Positions 24,157-35,971 of a stretch of 64,000 bases of DNA are shown piece after piece. The notes under the pieces are model-generated. The model was given only the letters and a program-made list of their open reading frames with translations. It was not told the DNA's origin and did no database searches. Where the stretch lies: contig JAODUP010000915.1 of the NCBI GenBank assembly GCA_025642065.1, forward strand, positions 28,501 through 92,500, read 5' to 3'. The stretch comes from Paralvinella palmiformis. Taxonomy: Eukaryota; Annelida; Polychaeta; Terebellida; Alvinellidae. Positions within the stretch are counted from its first letter, which is position 1, and the number at the start of each line of letters is the position of its first letter. The translations under genes were made by a program, and so were the position numbers.

Positions 24157-24715
24157 TCAATAGCTGAAGCAATAAGAATTGAAATGTTTTGAAAGTTTTG
24201 CATTTCCTTGGTGCATTGTATAATTCTTTAATCACTCAGTTTCCAGAGAAGTATAGAACTTCAGTCAGAACACAATACCTTATCACATCCAATACCAACT
24301 TATATTTAAACCAGAAACTAATCCTCGGATGAAGTAGTGTGAACTGTTTGAAATTAGTTCATTGTGATTGATAATAATTTGCGATAGATTTATTGCTGTT
24401 AAAAACAATTTTATCAAGTTTCCGAGTAATGATCAAAGCATCTTTCATTCATGCATAGTTATTTTATAAACACTGAAATATTAGGCTTTAATTTGTTTTT
24501 AATATTAAACATAAAAATTATTATCAGAGAACGAAACTTCCTAATTACCAGTAATACATAAACATCAATCTGAAGTACTCAGCTGCACTCCTCAATACCC
24601 AACCAGCCATCAAGCCTGGATATGACCATCAGCAATAACTATGTCAGTAGGTTTTCCAAGTGGATTTCTGAAATGATATTTACTCTAAAACCCCTCCACA
24701 AAAACTATATGTACA

Positions 24716-27090
24716 TATGAAAATTAATTTTGTATACAACTATAGACAATAATGCTAGATCTACATATCCCTCTGGTAACAAAATAATTTTTTCATTCCT
24801 ATTGTGGATACAGGTGTTATGAACATATCTGCAACATTTTAGTTTGTTGGTACATATTTCAATTCTAACACCACTTTGTACCTCAGATTTCAGGAAATTA
24901 TATTTGATGTCTACGTGTTTAAACTTTTGATGGTGTACGTTGGTTTTGGCTAATGCAATAGCACCTTGACTATCTGCACACATTTTAGTTCATAGCCTTG
25001 TATATCTGATGATAATAGTTTCTATAAAGTTTGCTCCCTGAAAGGCAACTGCTAGTGCCATGTATTCAGCTTCAGATGTAGACGATGCAACAGTCTGTTG
25101 TTTCCAACTTTTCCCATAAATGATTGAATTTCCATCACACAATAAACAGATCCAGGCGTATTGCATTGCATCGGTTACCAACTGTGGTCTCGGGTTAGAA
25201 ACAGCTATGGCGCCCACTGTTAACAGGGGATGGAAATGACACAGCTAAGCCTTCCTTATTGATGTTGACTTGTAGCAGATTTTTTAGCATGGGTTTCAAA
25301 TTAAACTTTTCGCTGAATGTAAATTGATTTGGAAATATAATTTTTATTTGTAACTGGGAAACAATCATATACATATCACCTGTATATTATTAAATAATTT
25401 TTTTTATTACATTAGAGTATTACCACCCTTGACATTTACTTGTACTACAAGTTGTAGTAAACATTGCACGAATGGCTGATTCACAAGGGGAAAAGTTCAC
25501 TTTCAATACACCACTGAATTATAATCTATGTAATCATTGATTAAATCCATTCACTTATTGTCATGTCAGATGGAAAAAGATGTTTGTACCAGGGTTGGCA
25601 TGTTTCTTCCATGGACGGTAATAACCATGGTAAAAACCGGGTTACTTCCCTTACGGAAGAAATACTTTCTTCCCTTCCATTTTGGGAAGAAATAGAAGAA
25701 ACCCTAAAATTGGACAAATATTAATATACTTTTCATGCTATTCACACACATACGAAATTTTTAAAAATTATAATAGTCCTCATATCTGTTGGTTTGCAAC
25801 AAATCTTTGACCAACATATTGAAAATAATTGTACCGTAAATAATCGAGGTTAAGTCGATTTTTTAGGAGGGAAAAGGGAGTTCTCAGAAGCACCTCGACT
25901 TATTTGCACACCAAATGTTTCAACCAAACCATCACAATGGAGCAGCTTGTTGCATATTCTCTACATCCCAGTTACAAGAGGGCTAAACTCTCACCAGATC
26001 AGTTCATTATTGTCACAGACTCTGTGACCCTTGGGAATTTCTTCCCGGAATAAAGGTTTTCTTCCCGGTAAAAACCCATTTCTTCCCATCGGAAGGGAAG
26101 AAATACCTTTCTTCCGGGAAGAGAGCCAACTCTGGTTTGAACTAGAGAGGCCGGACCATGACAGCCATGCAAATCGCGCTGAACGTTACTAAGTTTAGTG
26201 GCATATAATATATCTATTGGATGAAGTATATGCCATTCCTATTAAATGAAAAATTATGATCTAGATATCACATACCCTTAATGGACAATAAATAAAATCC
26301 AAATATAGCTGGTAAATTGCCTATATACAGCTTTTCAGATATTTATTAGGGGCTACTACACACGTAAATCCCCATGCAACACAGCGATTCTTAGACTGCT
26401 AACTCGAGACCGTAGTGTGAAATTCAGCCGCATGGTGACAGCACGGGGTAATTGAATCGGTCTATTGGAAATCATAACCAATAATACTATGTCGATCAAA
26501 ATCACAATATCCTATGATATCAGTTCTAAATGAGTGTCAGATTTTCTGAATTTGAAACCATAATCTAATGTACCTGTAAAATACCTTTTATACATAGTAT
26601 ATTTAGCCATGTTGGGGTTATTGTTTTAGGCTTAACCATGCATTGAGACAACTTTGTAACAATATAACGCAGATCCTATCTACTACCTGTCATCACATAA
26701 ATCAGACTACCAACAATTTCTCTATACGTATCCATCTCTCACTTTGTTTGAACCTAACTCACAACTTAGGCATAGAGATAGGTTTATAATCATTCACGTT
26801 AAGCTTATTTTTTATATCTTCTCCACCTACTTTCATTTTAATGCAATGATCTTCGCAAATTAATTCATTACCTAGACAGTCTTCCAAAATCTTTGATTTT
26901 ATGAAACAAGGACTTTTTGACACTTTCTAGTAATTTTACAGTGCTTGGTGAGTAGCCAATCAGCCATATTTCTGGTCTGACCAGCTCTAACATAATACCC
27001 GTTTGTTGTCTATCACCTAATATAAGACCTTAAACTATTTATCATATGCATAGATTTCTATACCATAAACAGGCGTAGGAGATGTTCTGT
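24716..27090 (-). mobile_element. Decayed Ty1/copia retrotransposon, RT/RNase H part, interrupted
   Basis: Read on the minus strand, the pieces occur in copia order. REIVGSLIYVMTGSR and IVTKLSQCMVKP (about 26,740-26,630) are followed by a YIKGI-type motif and GYCDFDRHSIIGYDF (to about 26,465). After a gap come GNSIIYGKSWKQQTVASSTS with EAEYMALA (about 25,135-25,050), then an in-frame stop, then CADSQGAIALAKTNVHHQKF with KHVDIKYNF (24,980-24,890). These are the end of the RT and the RNase H domain. The gap, about 25,180-26,465, interrupts the RNase H domain and holds a nested hAT-like element. Several stops show the copy is dead. Confidence 0.82.
25590..26134. mobile_element. hAT-like MITE with 8-bp target duplication
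   Basis: The termini are CAGGGTTGGCATG on the left and, on the complement of the right end, CAGAGTTGGCTC. Flanking 8-mers are GTTTGTAC (25,582-25,589) and GTTTGAAC (26,135-26,142), 7 of 8 identical. An 8-bp duplication with CAGxGTTGGC ends is the signature of the hAT superfamily. Subterminal regions are packed with TTCTTCCC/GGGAAGAAA words in both orientations. At 545 bp without an open frame it is non-autonomous. Confidence 0.8.
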
Positions 27091-27159
27091 TGCCAATATA
27101 TGCACGTGGTCGCACCTGGGACATGATATATGGCTGAGGGAAACTTATCTCACAAACAC

Positions 27160-27385
27160 AGTTAAACAAGTTCGCATAGCTTAACGTGTTAAGTCGATTA
27201 TATTTGGTTTGTATTTACACATGACAGCGATCAGGCGTAAACATTTGTTGACATTTTAAGATAAAATCTGACTTCTGCTGACTCACCGTGAAGATCAATA
27301 AATTTCGTATGCTTTTCGCCGACAAGATCCGTTTGAAGATCGGAAATTCCAGAGATCAATAGACATTATTAGCAAAACTACTGCT
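27160..27385 (+). repeat. LTR-like repeat, second copy
   Basis: Similar to 640-905, sharing the words GATTATATTTGGTTTGTATT/TTCG, GTAAACATTT, CACCGTGAAGATCA and GACAAGATCCGTTTGAAGA. No TATA box follows in this copy. Confidence 0.5.
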
Positions 27386-27470
27386 TTATCAGTGCTTAAG
27401 TTTGATCGTGTCTTTTATTAACATAATATACGCATAGAACAGACATAACACACACACACACATACTTAAG

Positions 27471-27711
27471 CGTCTCCGTTGCCTAACTGGTAGCCTGCTT
27501 GTCTACAGACATCAACGGCGCCTCCGTGGTCTAGCGGTAGCGTGCTAGACAACAGATCACTACCACCCGTGTTCGAATCCCGGCGTGGGCATATCTGAAG
27601 GTTGTTTCGTCTTTCACTTCGTCTCATTACCTTTGGATGTCGCTCAGCCCATTTAGCCTACCATGTGCACAAAAGTGGCCGTAAGACATCAATCATCATC
27701 ATCATCATCAC
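27471..27711 (+). repeat. SINE-A, truncated head plus full copy
   Basis: A partial head (CGTTGCCTAACTGGTAG) at 27,471-27,515 abuts a complete copy from 27,516. The copy has A box TGGTCTAGCGGTAG, B box GTTCGAATCCC, body words CACTTCGTCTCATTACCTTT and AAAAGTGGCCGTAAGACATC, and a (CAT)n tail. This is the best copy in the window for defining the family, about 195 bp. Confidence 0.9.
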
Positions 27712-27939
27712 ATACATCAAGCACCTGGCTTTAAAATTCGACCGGAATATAATATACCCTATATAACAGTCACCCCCACCCCCTTCCTCTCTAGCGTAAA
27801 GTATGACAGGTGTGGAGGGGCCTAGATGACGGTGTACTCTTTTATATTGTGTGCTTCCCTCATCTTGGTGTCATGCATCAACAATGCCACGATGGAGCAA
27901 TGTTAGTGAAATAGAGCGAGTGAGTGGTCTATTTACCTT

Positions 27940-28075
27940 CGACGCTGGTCTAACATGCGAAATCTCACCCAGAGGAACATCCCACAATTATAGCTATGAG
28001 TCGGATTCGAACCCTGACTTTGAGGTCTGCAACAATAGTGCTCTATCCGTTGTGCTATCTGATCGTAACTGCTAA
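27940..28075 (-). repeat. SINE-C, tRNA-derived
   Basis: The minus strand reads A box TAGCACAACGGATAGAGC and B box GGTTCGAATCCGACTC, then a body with GGGATGTTCCTCTGGG and a GTCGAAGGTAAATAG-type end. Relatives lie at 30,085, 52,450 and 54,485. Confidence 0.75.
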
Positions 28076-28181
28076 TATAATAGAAGATCTGGCTATCGTT
28101 GACTGTCTGATGTTGTGTTAGCAAAGGCATTATATTATATTATTATTATTATCATATTTAAACAATGGCTGAGCTAGCACA

Positions 28182-28184
<3 letters not shown>

Positions 28185-28225
<41 letters not shown>
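28185..28225. repeat. (TA)n microsatellite
   Basis: About twenty TA units. Confidence 0.95.
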
Positions 28226-28227
<2 letters not shown>

Positions 28228-28229
28228 TT

Positions 28230-30080
28230 GTGGCAAAGCTATAGCATAAAACACTTACTGAAACAGAGGAAGAATATAACCCATTGACCAGTGACAGCCA
28301 CCATCACTTGTGCTAAATGAAGATATTCAAATATTTTATGACACAATAATTATTTTTATTAGTAGTTATATTATTATGATAATAATCTTTAGCTTTGTTA
28401 TACGAGAGGTGTCATGACGTCAAATGACATTCGTCAAACGATTCCCATACAAATTATACATACCATTTTATAGTTAAACTAATAAACAGTTTTTGCATTA
28501 TGAATGACAATACAATAACCGGGTCGGTTGGCCATGTCCTCTTTTTCAGCAAGTAAACATTTGGCGGAATATATAGACTGAGGTAAAAGGGAATACATAA
28601 ATAAAGAAAATGCAGAAAGGGTGAATAAGAATAAAGGAACTGAAAGAAATCACCTCATTTCGAAATTGAAGAAGCGAAAATTAATGGATACCTGCTACAA
28701 GATATTCCTTTATCTATTTTCATATTATAAAGTGCGATTGCCTGAATATCTGAATTTCAGAAAATTTATAATTGACTAAATTGTTGTGTGATTTTCGTAT
28801 GTGCATGAATTTCACTTAAATTTCATTTGAAAAACTATTATTGAACAGATCTGTGATAAGATTTAGTAATAAAAATGCTAAATCAATTTGAATGGCCAAC
28901 AGTTAATAAACATTTCTGCGTCCAAATTGAACAAAGTGTAGTTGAGTGCTCGCCAAACGATTTCCACGACGCATGCGCATTGTGTGAACCTGAGATGGAC
29001 TGCTGTTTGCGGATGTGCGATGTGACGTACAAAGTGAAGTAGGATTAAACAAGTGCACTTGTCTGTAAAATATATATTCTTCGGAATTCACAAGACCAGA
29101 TAGATTTCACAAAATGGGATGGGATTATCTGTCGTGGAAAGTCAGCAACCATCATCTTAGACAGCCGAAGTTGCGAGGTAATGGCTGTCCAATTGTTGTC
29201 ACAATGTTAATTAGGTGTTATGACAATAAACTCTAAAGATCTGATAAAGAATAACACGAAATCAAACACTAGGAAAATATAACTATCACAGATATTTTAA
29301 GTTTCAATACAAGTCTTTTTTTCTGGAAAAATAACAGAATTGTCCTTGTTAAGGGAGGGGGGAGGACGTCAGACCCGTCAGCATATGGTTAATGAAAATT
29401 CATTTGCCCCAAAGGCTGTCTGACAACTCTTCACTCGGTCTTTACGATGATAGATGAAATATATTATGATTAAACAACCGCGTTGTGGGGGGGGGGGCAT
29501 CTGTATATGTAATCAAATATGAAGTTGACAGGGTGTTCTTTTAATACAAAGCCCATCTAAAATAAAGGTTAAATAAGAAGGCTGACATAAAATCATCAAG
29601 TTGGTAACTGTAATAGACAAGTTATCCACATCTAGAACAGCTTGTTATTTCCGTTATATCGTGATTGATAAAAATAATATTTTTATCAGTCGAATCAACA
29701 CAACTACCCGATCATTCCGCGCACAAATGCCCCCAAAAAACTTATAATGAGCCAATTGTAAAGACATCCGAAAAAACAGACTTCCGCTAAATGGCGCAGT
29801 CGTCGAATTGTCTATGTGGTTGACTTAGAAGGGAACCATGTTTTTTTTTTTTAATTCTTAGTAATTAAAGCTTGAAACGCTAACAATGTCCGTCTGTATT
29901 TGGCCTTGAAACAAACAAAAAAGATCAGAGTATCAGTGTCAAGTTTGGTACTTGACGTCTCGATGGTGTACCTAGATATTGAACTCTATTATTGTGATAT
30001 GGTTCAATGAAGTGATCAGGTTATATTGAATTGTATTGGTACACTTCGCTTTATTAGAGAATAAAAAATACTTTGTCAAG
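28230..30080. other. No gene recognised
   Basis: AT-rich DNA with a G-run at 29,488-29,496. No open frame with recognisable content. Confidence 0.4.
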
Positions 30081-30084
30081 ATTG

Positions 30085-30250
30085 TAATATCGGTCCAGGG
30101 CACTGTTACATTCAATCAATATGGGGGGGCACAACTCTTCAGGTTGTGGGTTCGAATCCGACTCACACTTGTGTTTGTGGATGTTTCCCTGGAGTGTCGT
30201 CCCTCGATCATCCGTCCAAGGTACCACCAGTGACGAGGATAAATAACTCA
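30085..30250 (+). repeat. SINE-C copy
   Basis: B box GGTTCGAATCCGACTCAC at about 30,147; body GGATGTTTCCCTGGAGTGTC; end ACGAGGATAAATAACTC. The A-box region is eroded by a G-run. Confidence 0.7.
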
Positions 30251-30657
30251 AATGAAAATTACTCAACTCAACATTCATTCGATAAAAACCAAGTTTTAAA
30301 ATTCACATTAGTATCTGTGTGTTTGTAGTCTTAGAAGGCTGAAACGTATATCTTCCTCAACTGTACTAAGACAGCGTACAGACACACTTAACATCGGAAT
30401 ATGATCTTTTATACCTAATATTCGGCGGTACAATTATCTATCAGATGTGTTACGAAGAGGTCCTTATAGTGCCATTCAAAATAAATAAAACTACTCACAT
30501 ATACACAATAATTTTATTCACGAAATTCAACATGGCCGCCAGCCCCTAGCGGAGAAAAAAAACACATTTCAGCCATCTTACAATTTCTACTTGACATAGA
30601 GACATCATTTCAATAATTATAAATAAAATATTTACATCATTTGCCTAATCGATGTAA

Positions 30658-30850
30658 CCGCCTTTGTGGCCTCAGTGCGTAACTTCACTTCATTACCTTT
30701 GTGGGTCGCTCGGCCCATTTAGTCTACCAATCTGCTCAAACGTGGCCGTAAAACATCGATCTTGTGGCCTCATTGGTAGAGCGTGGCACTAGTTAGCCAT
30801 GGTTATGGTCATGCCGTGCTGGAGATCGGAGCCTCGGAGATCGGCCATGG
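30658..30850 (+). repeat. SINE-A 3' part followed by a second tRNA-like head
   Basis: 30,658-30,762 carries SINE-A body words (CTTCACTTCATTACC, GTCGCTCGGCCCATTTAG, CGTGGCCGTAAAACATC). At once a new A-box-like head follows (TGTGGCCTCATTGGTAGAGC), without a clear body. Confidence 0.65.
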
Positions 30851-30859
30851 CACTATAGT

Positions 30860-32048
30860 AAGAGTTTTTCTTCCAAATAAGGAACTGACAAGGTTTTCTC
30901 CACTGAATATGCCATATATTGTAAATTCTAAATTTATTTATAATTAGTCCCGGTGGTGAAACTGTACAATACAGATCATATAAATCTCCTTTATTTCAGG
31001 TCACCAGCCACGTAAAATAGCTGTCATTTCGGTTATTATTATTATTACTATATGCGTAGTGACATTTTCATATCTTGTTCTTCTGAAACTCCTAAAATAA
31101 AGATAAACTAAACCACAAACAATAAAATGCATTTGAACTATGATGATAGATTATACCTAACTGACAATATATGGTACCGCGTCGTGTTTCAGGTACCATT
31201 ATGGGTAATGTGTTTTTATTCGTAATCTATTTCCAGCAGAATATGAGAAAGCTGACGTGAAAAAGGGGTTTGTTTATGACAGAGTGCTGGTTGAAATGGT
31301 GCATATTTTTAATTTCAGATGAAACATATAACATTTGAAAGATTTGCATAAACTATAGTGACAGAATTTGTAGGTGTAAAACGGTTGTAAACATCTAGTT
31401 TAATCAGAAGTGATAATTTCCTCATCAACAATTCCAGGCATCTGATGCTTATTACCAGAGTCATTCAATACAAAATTAGTAATACTCAAAATGAATCTGA
31501 CAGAAGTGATGATGATACCTTTGTGGATTTTGTTGATTGTATGCTGGCTGATAGATCTCGTGTATGGAATTCCGTTCAGGTTGAGGAATCGTGTGCATCA
31601 CACGGAGGGGAAGTTTTGATTAACAGGTTATCAGAAAATAGAACCAGTTCTACTCATCCTCTCAGATCCTGGTGCAGTAAATATCCTTATTTTCAGCAAC
31701 CGACTCTCAAGAATGCGAAGTTAGCGGTGAACAATGAGGATTATATTGACTGAGCCATAGGTCGAGTGACTCGAGGGATCTTTTTTGGGGGGAAATCAAG
31801 AAAACTCAAGTCAACCTGTCCAGTTAACCTGTGACACTAGAATACGCCTAGATGACGTTCTAACTAGTACTAGACCCACAAATGTTGCTGTATCATCATC
31901 TGTCACCAAACCTTAATCAAAACTAGCAGCGACAACAATAAGAAACGTTGTGACGTTATTCTAATACCAACTCATTATTTAGTCAAACTTCTTGAACAAC
32001 CGCAACGACTTTATGATGAAATATATACAACAAAATAAAACAACGCCT

Positions 32049-32085
<37 letters not shown>

Positions 32086-33810
32086 GTTAGTATGTTAGTA
32101 TGTTATTAACAGGAGTATTGACTTTAACATTATATTTTCGGCTCAAAATATCTGATAGAATAAAATAAGAATTATTATATTTAGTTTATTTATGATAAAT
32201 ACAAAACTGTTATCGTGTTCTTTGACTACAGAAACATACATTTTGCCACCAGAAGTAAGTCTGAGTCAACTGAAAGCTGAAATGTGACTACAAATATTAT
32301 TCCAATATATGCCAATAGCAATTTTTAATTTCGTGAATAAAACTTGTTCCCCAAGAAAGCCAGTTCTGCACCCGTTTCTTTTGTTATTAGTATGATCTGA
32401 TCTAACAGAAAGAAAAGAAAATTTAAGAAAAAACATTCGTTATTTTTAAAAACAACTTTGGTCGTCTGCCATTAGATAAAAACGTGTTTTTCGGGGGAAG
32501 GGGGGTGGCTGAGACTTAACATAATTGCAGAATGTTATGTTTTATTTCGGGGTAGGCCTATAAGCCAAGTCCGTCAGCAGTAATTAATAGTCGTCGACTT
32601 ACGACTGTTCGACTTTACAACCAGCGGCACGACTTAAAGATGATTATAATATAATTTATACACATTATAATATACGTAAGGCAATTATGACATAGGCCGA
32701 CTTACTACCAAATCAACTTATGACCGGTTGGACGTAACTAATCGAAGTCATAAGACGCCTACCTACAAATATCCTGATACCAGTACCAGCCAAATAAGTA
32801 ACAAACTCACGAAAGGTCTATTCCACGTGCTCACTACATGCATGCTAAAAGTCCCTAACCCTAACCCTCTAATCGGAGCATGCGCAGTTGACCAATATCT
32901 CGATTTGGGCCGTAGCTGGATTATTCCCATGCTCTACGTGTTTCGACTGCAGCACTGACCCCTAGTGTCCGATACCCATAACTAAAATGTGTTACTTTTC
33001 CCACTTAGTGCGTTTGTGGATTTTCTCTTCTTCCTTACCGATGATAATTGTGCAGCCAAACTTAATTTTTCTGATTAGAACGAAGAGATCTGCAATTATG
33101 GGACTATAGGGGGTCCTTTGAAACGCTGAGGCAATCACCTAAAATGGAAACAGCTATAATTTAGAGGTCAGCGATAATCGTCTGCTTTATCGGCCTCTGG
33201 CATTTGTTTTCCTGATTTCCACTAAGACCTGGCACTAAAGATCGAACTCCAATTTAGAAATTGCAACAACCACAAAACTTCTTATCTCGCTTTTAATAGC
33301 TATAATGTATGTGGTTTTGTTTTGTAGTTTTTGTAATTTATTTGAGGATGTTTTCCACTGTAATCGTCATTCTTTATTTCATTCACAAATCCAGACTGGT
33401 GTTTTCTACTCCAGAAGTTATACGACGAGGTCCACATGCTGAGACAATTGTAATGTCAGATAATACAGTTTTATCTGATTAGGCCAACCGAATCATGTTA
33501 CCAACATAAATGAGAGGTTGTTCTGCCCGATATCATAATATCACACACGCACGCGTCCAGACACACACACACACGTACGTACACACTCACACTGTCGGGG
33601 GAGAGCTCATTTGCTGATATATATATCTATATGTTTATATTTTTAGGTTATTACGTAATTTCACTGTACTGCTCTTTTGAACGATTCGTGCAAGTAAAAG
33701 CGCTTTATTAAATCTAGACTATTATTTTTAGTAGTAGTAGTAGCAGTAAATTTGCTGATAACCCTGAGTCGTTCCATAGTACAATATTAAGCTTATCTGA
33801 AGGTCTCTGT

Positions 33811-33812
<2 letters not shown>
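30860..33812. other. Gene-poor stretch with one unassigned open frame
   Basis: The stretch 31,445-31,753 is open for 102 codons on the plus strand (polar, Asp/Ser-rich start) and is preceded by a plausible acceptor (ATTCCAG at about 31,438). No family was recognised and no partner exon was found, so it may be chance. A (TA)n tract lies at 32,052-32,082. Confidence 0.3.
32052..32082. repeat. (TA)n microsatellite
   Basis: About fifteen TA units. Confidence 0.95.

Positions 33813-33846
<34 letters not shown>
33813..33846. repeat. (TA)n microsatellite
   Basis: About sixteen TA units, directly before a SINE-A head. Confidence 0.95.
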
Positions 33847-33848
<2 letters not shown>

Positions 33849-33849
33849 A

Positions 33850-33990
33850 AGGTTCTTCAGCGGCCTATATAACTGGTAGCGCGGTTGCATGGTTACATAT
33901 CTCTAGAGTCCCGGTTTCAAATCCCGGCTGATCTATATGTGGATCATATTTAATTCAGTTTACTTCGCTATATTACTCGGCTGACAACAG
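33850..33990 (+). repeat. SINE-A-like, diverged tRNA-derived copy
   Basis: A box TAACTGGTAGCGCGGTTGC and B box GGTTTCAAATCCCGGC, followed by a body that still matches SINE-A loosely (TACTTCGCTATATTAC). The head does not fold into a canonical tRNA acceptor, so it is not called a tRNA gene. Confidence 0.6.
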
Positions 33991-34208
33991 ATTTAACCAT
34001 TCTCGACAGGTTCAGTTAATAATATAGGTCTTGATCAATGGTGCATATGATGGTATAAGTTGATACTTTTCGCCGGCAGAATGGCTTTCAGAGAGGTGTT
34101 CCTGATGTTTTATTCATATAGCCTGGATTTTGGTGATTTATGATGGAGAACTCTAATTCTAATCTTATTGTATCCAGGTTACCATCCTCAGTATCATGGG
34201 TCATCCTG

Positions 34209-34210
<2 letters not shown>

Positions 34211-34248
<38 letters not shown>
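34211..34248. repeat. (TA)n microsatellite
   Basis: About nineteen TA units. Confidence 0.95.
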
Positions 34249-34254
<6 letters not shown>

Positions 34255-34498
34255 TCGTACTTTATACATATAGAGTATATGCGGTATAATAATATTGAGT
34301 GAAACATTAAAAAAATTGCTCATATAGTGATATGGGTCAAAGAAACAATCGACCAGTGCATACGTAATGTAGATGATATGTATCACTAAGGTTTATAGCT
34401 AGGTCAGTAGTTAATATTCTATCCCTCAATTGATACATTTGCTACGAGTTTCTCCTCATTTTTATATAGATAATTTAGATTTCTACACGATCAGTAGA

Positions 34499-34529
<31 letters not shown>

Positions 34530-34599
34530 TATAGGCCACTCCCAGGATGGATACTAGGACAATAATCTAGGTACATGTTGAGCTTCAGCCATAGGTGCA

Positions 34600-34756
34600 C
34601 AGTATATCACCAATATTCCTTCGGCGTCTTTAATCCGACTGGCTCTCTGATGGTGGCGCCACCTGAATTGGACTGCGGTTTGTACCGGAAGTTACAATGT
34701 TTCTTTAACTTTAAGAGGCAAGAAGTTTTGTTTTTCGGGTTTGATCCTGGCAGAGG
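34600..34756 (+). promoter_or_regulatory. Candidate promoter / first non-coding exon of the DUSP gene
   Basis: A perfect ETS site ACCGGAAGT (34,684-34,692) lies in a locally GC-richer patch with GGTGGCGCCACC. A possible donor, CAGAG followed by GTTAAG, lies at 34,755. The coding exon at 35,972 begins inside an exon with an acceptor (TTCTAG at 35,926), so an upstream non-coding exon must exist. This position is a guess. Confidence 0.25.
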
Positions 34757-35180
34757 TTAAGACTATAGTATTGTTTATAACTCATAGTAATACTGGAACG
34801 CCTTTCAGGTTACTGATAATGTGTGATAAAGCGGATATTTTTTGTTATGAATGAAATATGAATTACATTAAAGCGGCTTCTTTTCGCCATAAAATAGTAA
34901 ACATGAGATCATTCGACTCGTTGCAAGTAGATCTACTGAAGACTGAAGTAGATTTAATAGTAATACTAGTATTAGACTAGTAGTAATAGGTTAGTTCGAC
35001 CCACTGCTTATTCGAGTTTCTTAAGTCGGTCCAACAAATATAGAATGGAGTCCCGTTTGGTACAATATATATATTATGTGTCAGTTATTAAATCATTTGT
35101 TGGCTGTCTCTAGTCCACTGTGACTGAGAAAATTCAGATAACCTGTAAATTAATTTAATATTGGCTCCCTATCATAGTCG

Positions 35181-35385
35181 GGGGCGCCTCAGTGTCTAGC
35201 AGTAGTGTGGTTGACCACAGATCACTACCACTGTGCTCGAATCTTGGCCAGGGCATATCTGAAGAAGTTTGTTTCATCTTTGACTTCGCTTCATTACCTT
35301 TCGAGGTCGCTGGCCCATTTAGTCTCCGGCATGTGTATAAAAGTGGCTTTAAAACACCAATCATCATCGCTATCATAGCTGGCCT
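35181..35385 (+). repeat. SINE-A copy
   Basis: Degenerate A box (GTGTCTAGCAGTAG) and B box (GTGCTCGAATCTTGG); body CTTCGCTTCATTACCTTTCG and AAAAGTGGCTTTAAAACACC; tail with a short ATC run. Confidence 0.85.
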
Positions 35386-35971
35386 ATATGTGGAATAATA
35401 GTTATTCTAGATGTATGATTCACTATTGAGAGTAGGTAGAATATTGGAGTTTGGAGGCCTGCCAGTTTGTCTAGCTTGATGATAAACTTAATGTGTTAAA
35501 CTTATAGGACTAGAGATTAAATTATCACCATGGATAAGGAATACCAATTCACTGATATGGAATATCTTAACTCATTCAGTAATGTTTTGCTTTGGGTCCT
35601 GTGGTCTTTATGATTTTTTTAAATTATTTGGTATATTTCTGTGATCTTTTGGACAAAATAAAAAATCTCCTAGCTGGTAGAATTTATGAGATGAAAGTGT
35701 TTTATAATCATAGATATATGTGAACACTTCGGATCCAATTGATATATCAGTGTAGTAAATTAGTGCTAAAAATTAATCAATATTATTTATGCTGTATATT
35801 TATTTTTAATATGGTGTTAAAAATTAGGTAATACATTTTATGATTGAGTACAATTTAACATCTTATGGTATGAAATATACTGTTATTGATTAAGATTTGA
35901 TTATTTATCCATTTTCTCAATTCTAGATCTAAAGGTTCTCCTGTGTTCACATTGAGGCTAGGATCAGCAAG

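Noticed and set aside
27530..27580. Possible tRNA genes (also at 33,865, 43,340 and 62,150)
   Set aside because: A and B boxes are present, but acceptor stems do not pair and each is followed by a shared SINE body.
32846..32865. Telomere-like CCTAACCCTAACCC
   Set aside because: Only about two units; no array, so no interstitial telomere claim.
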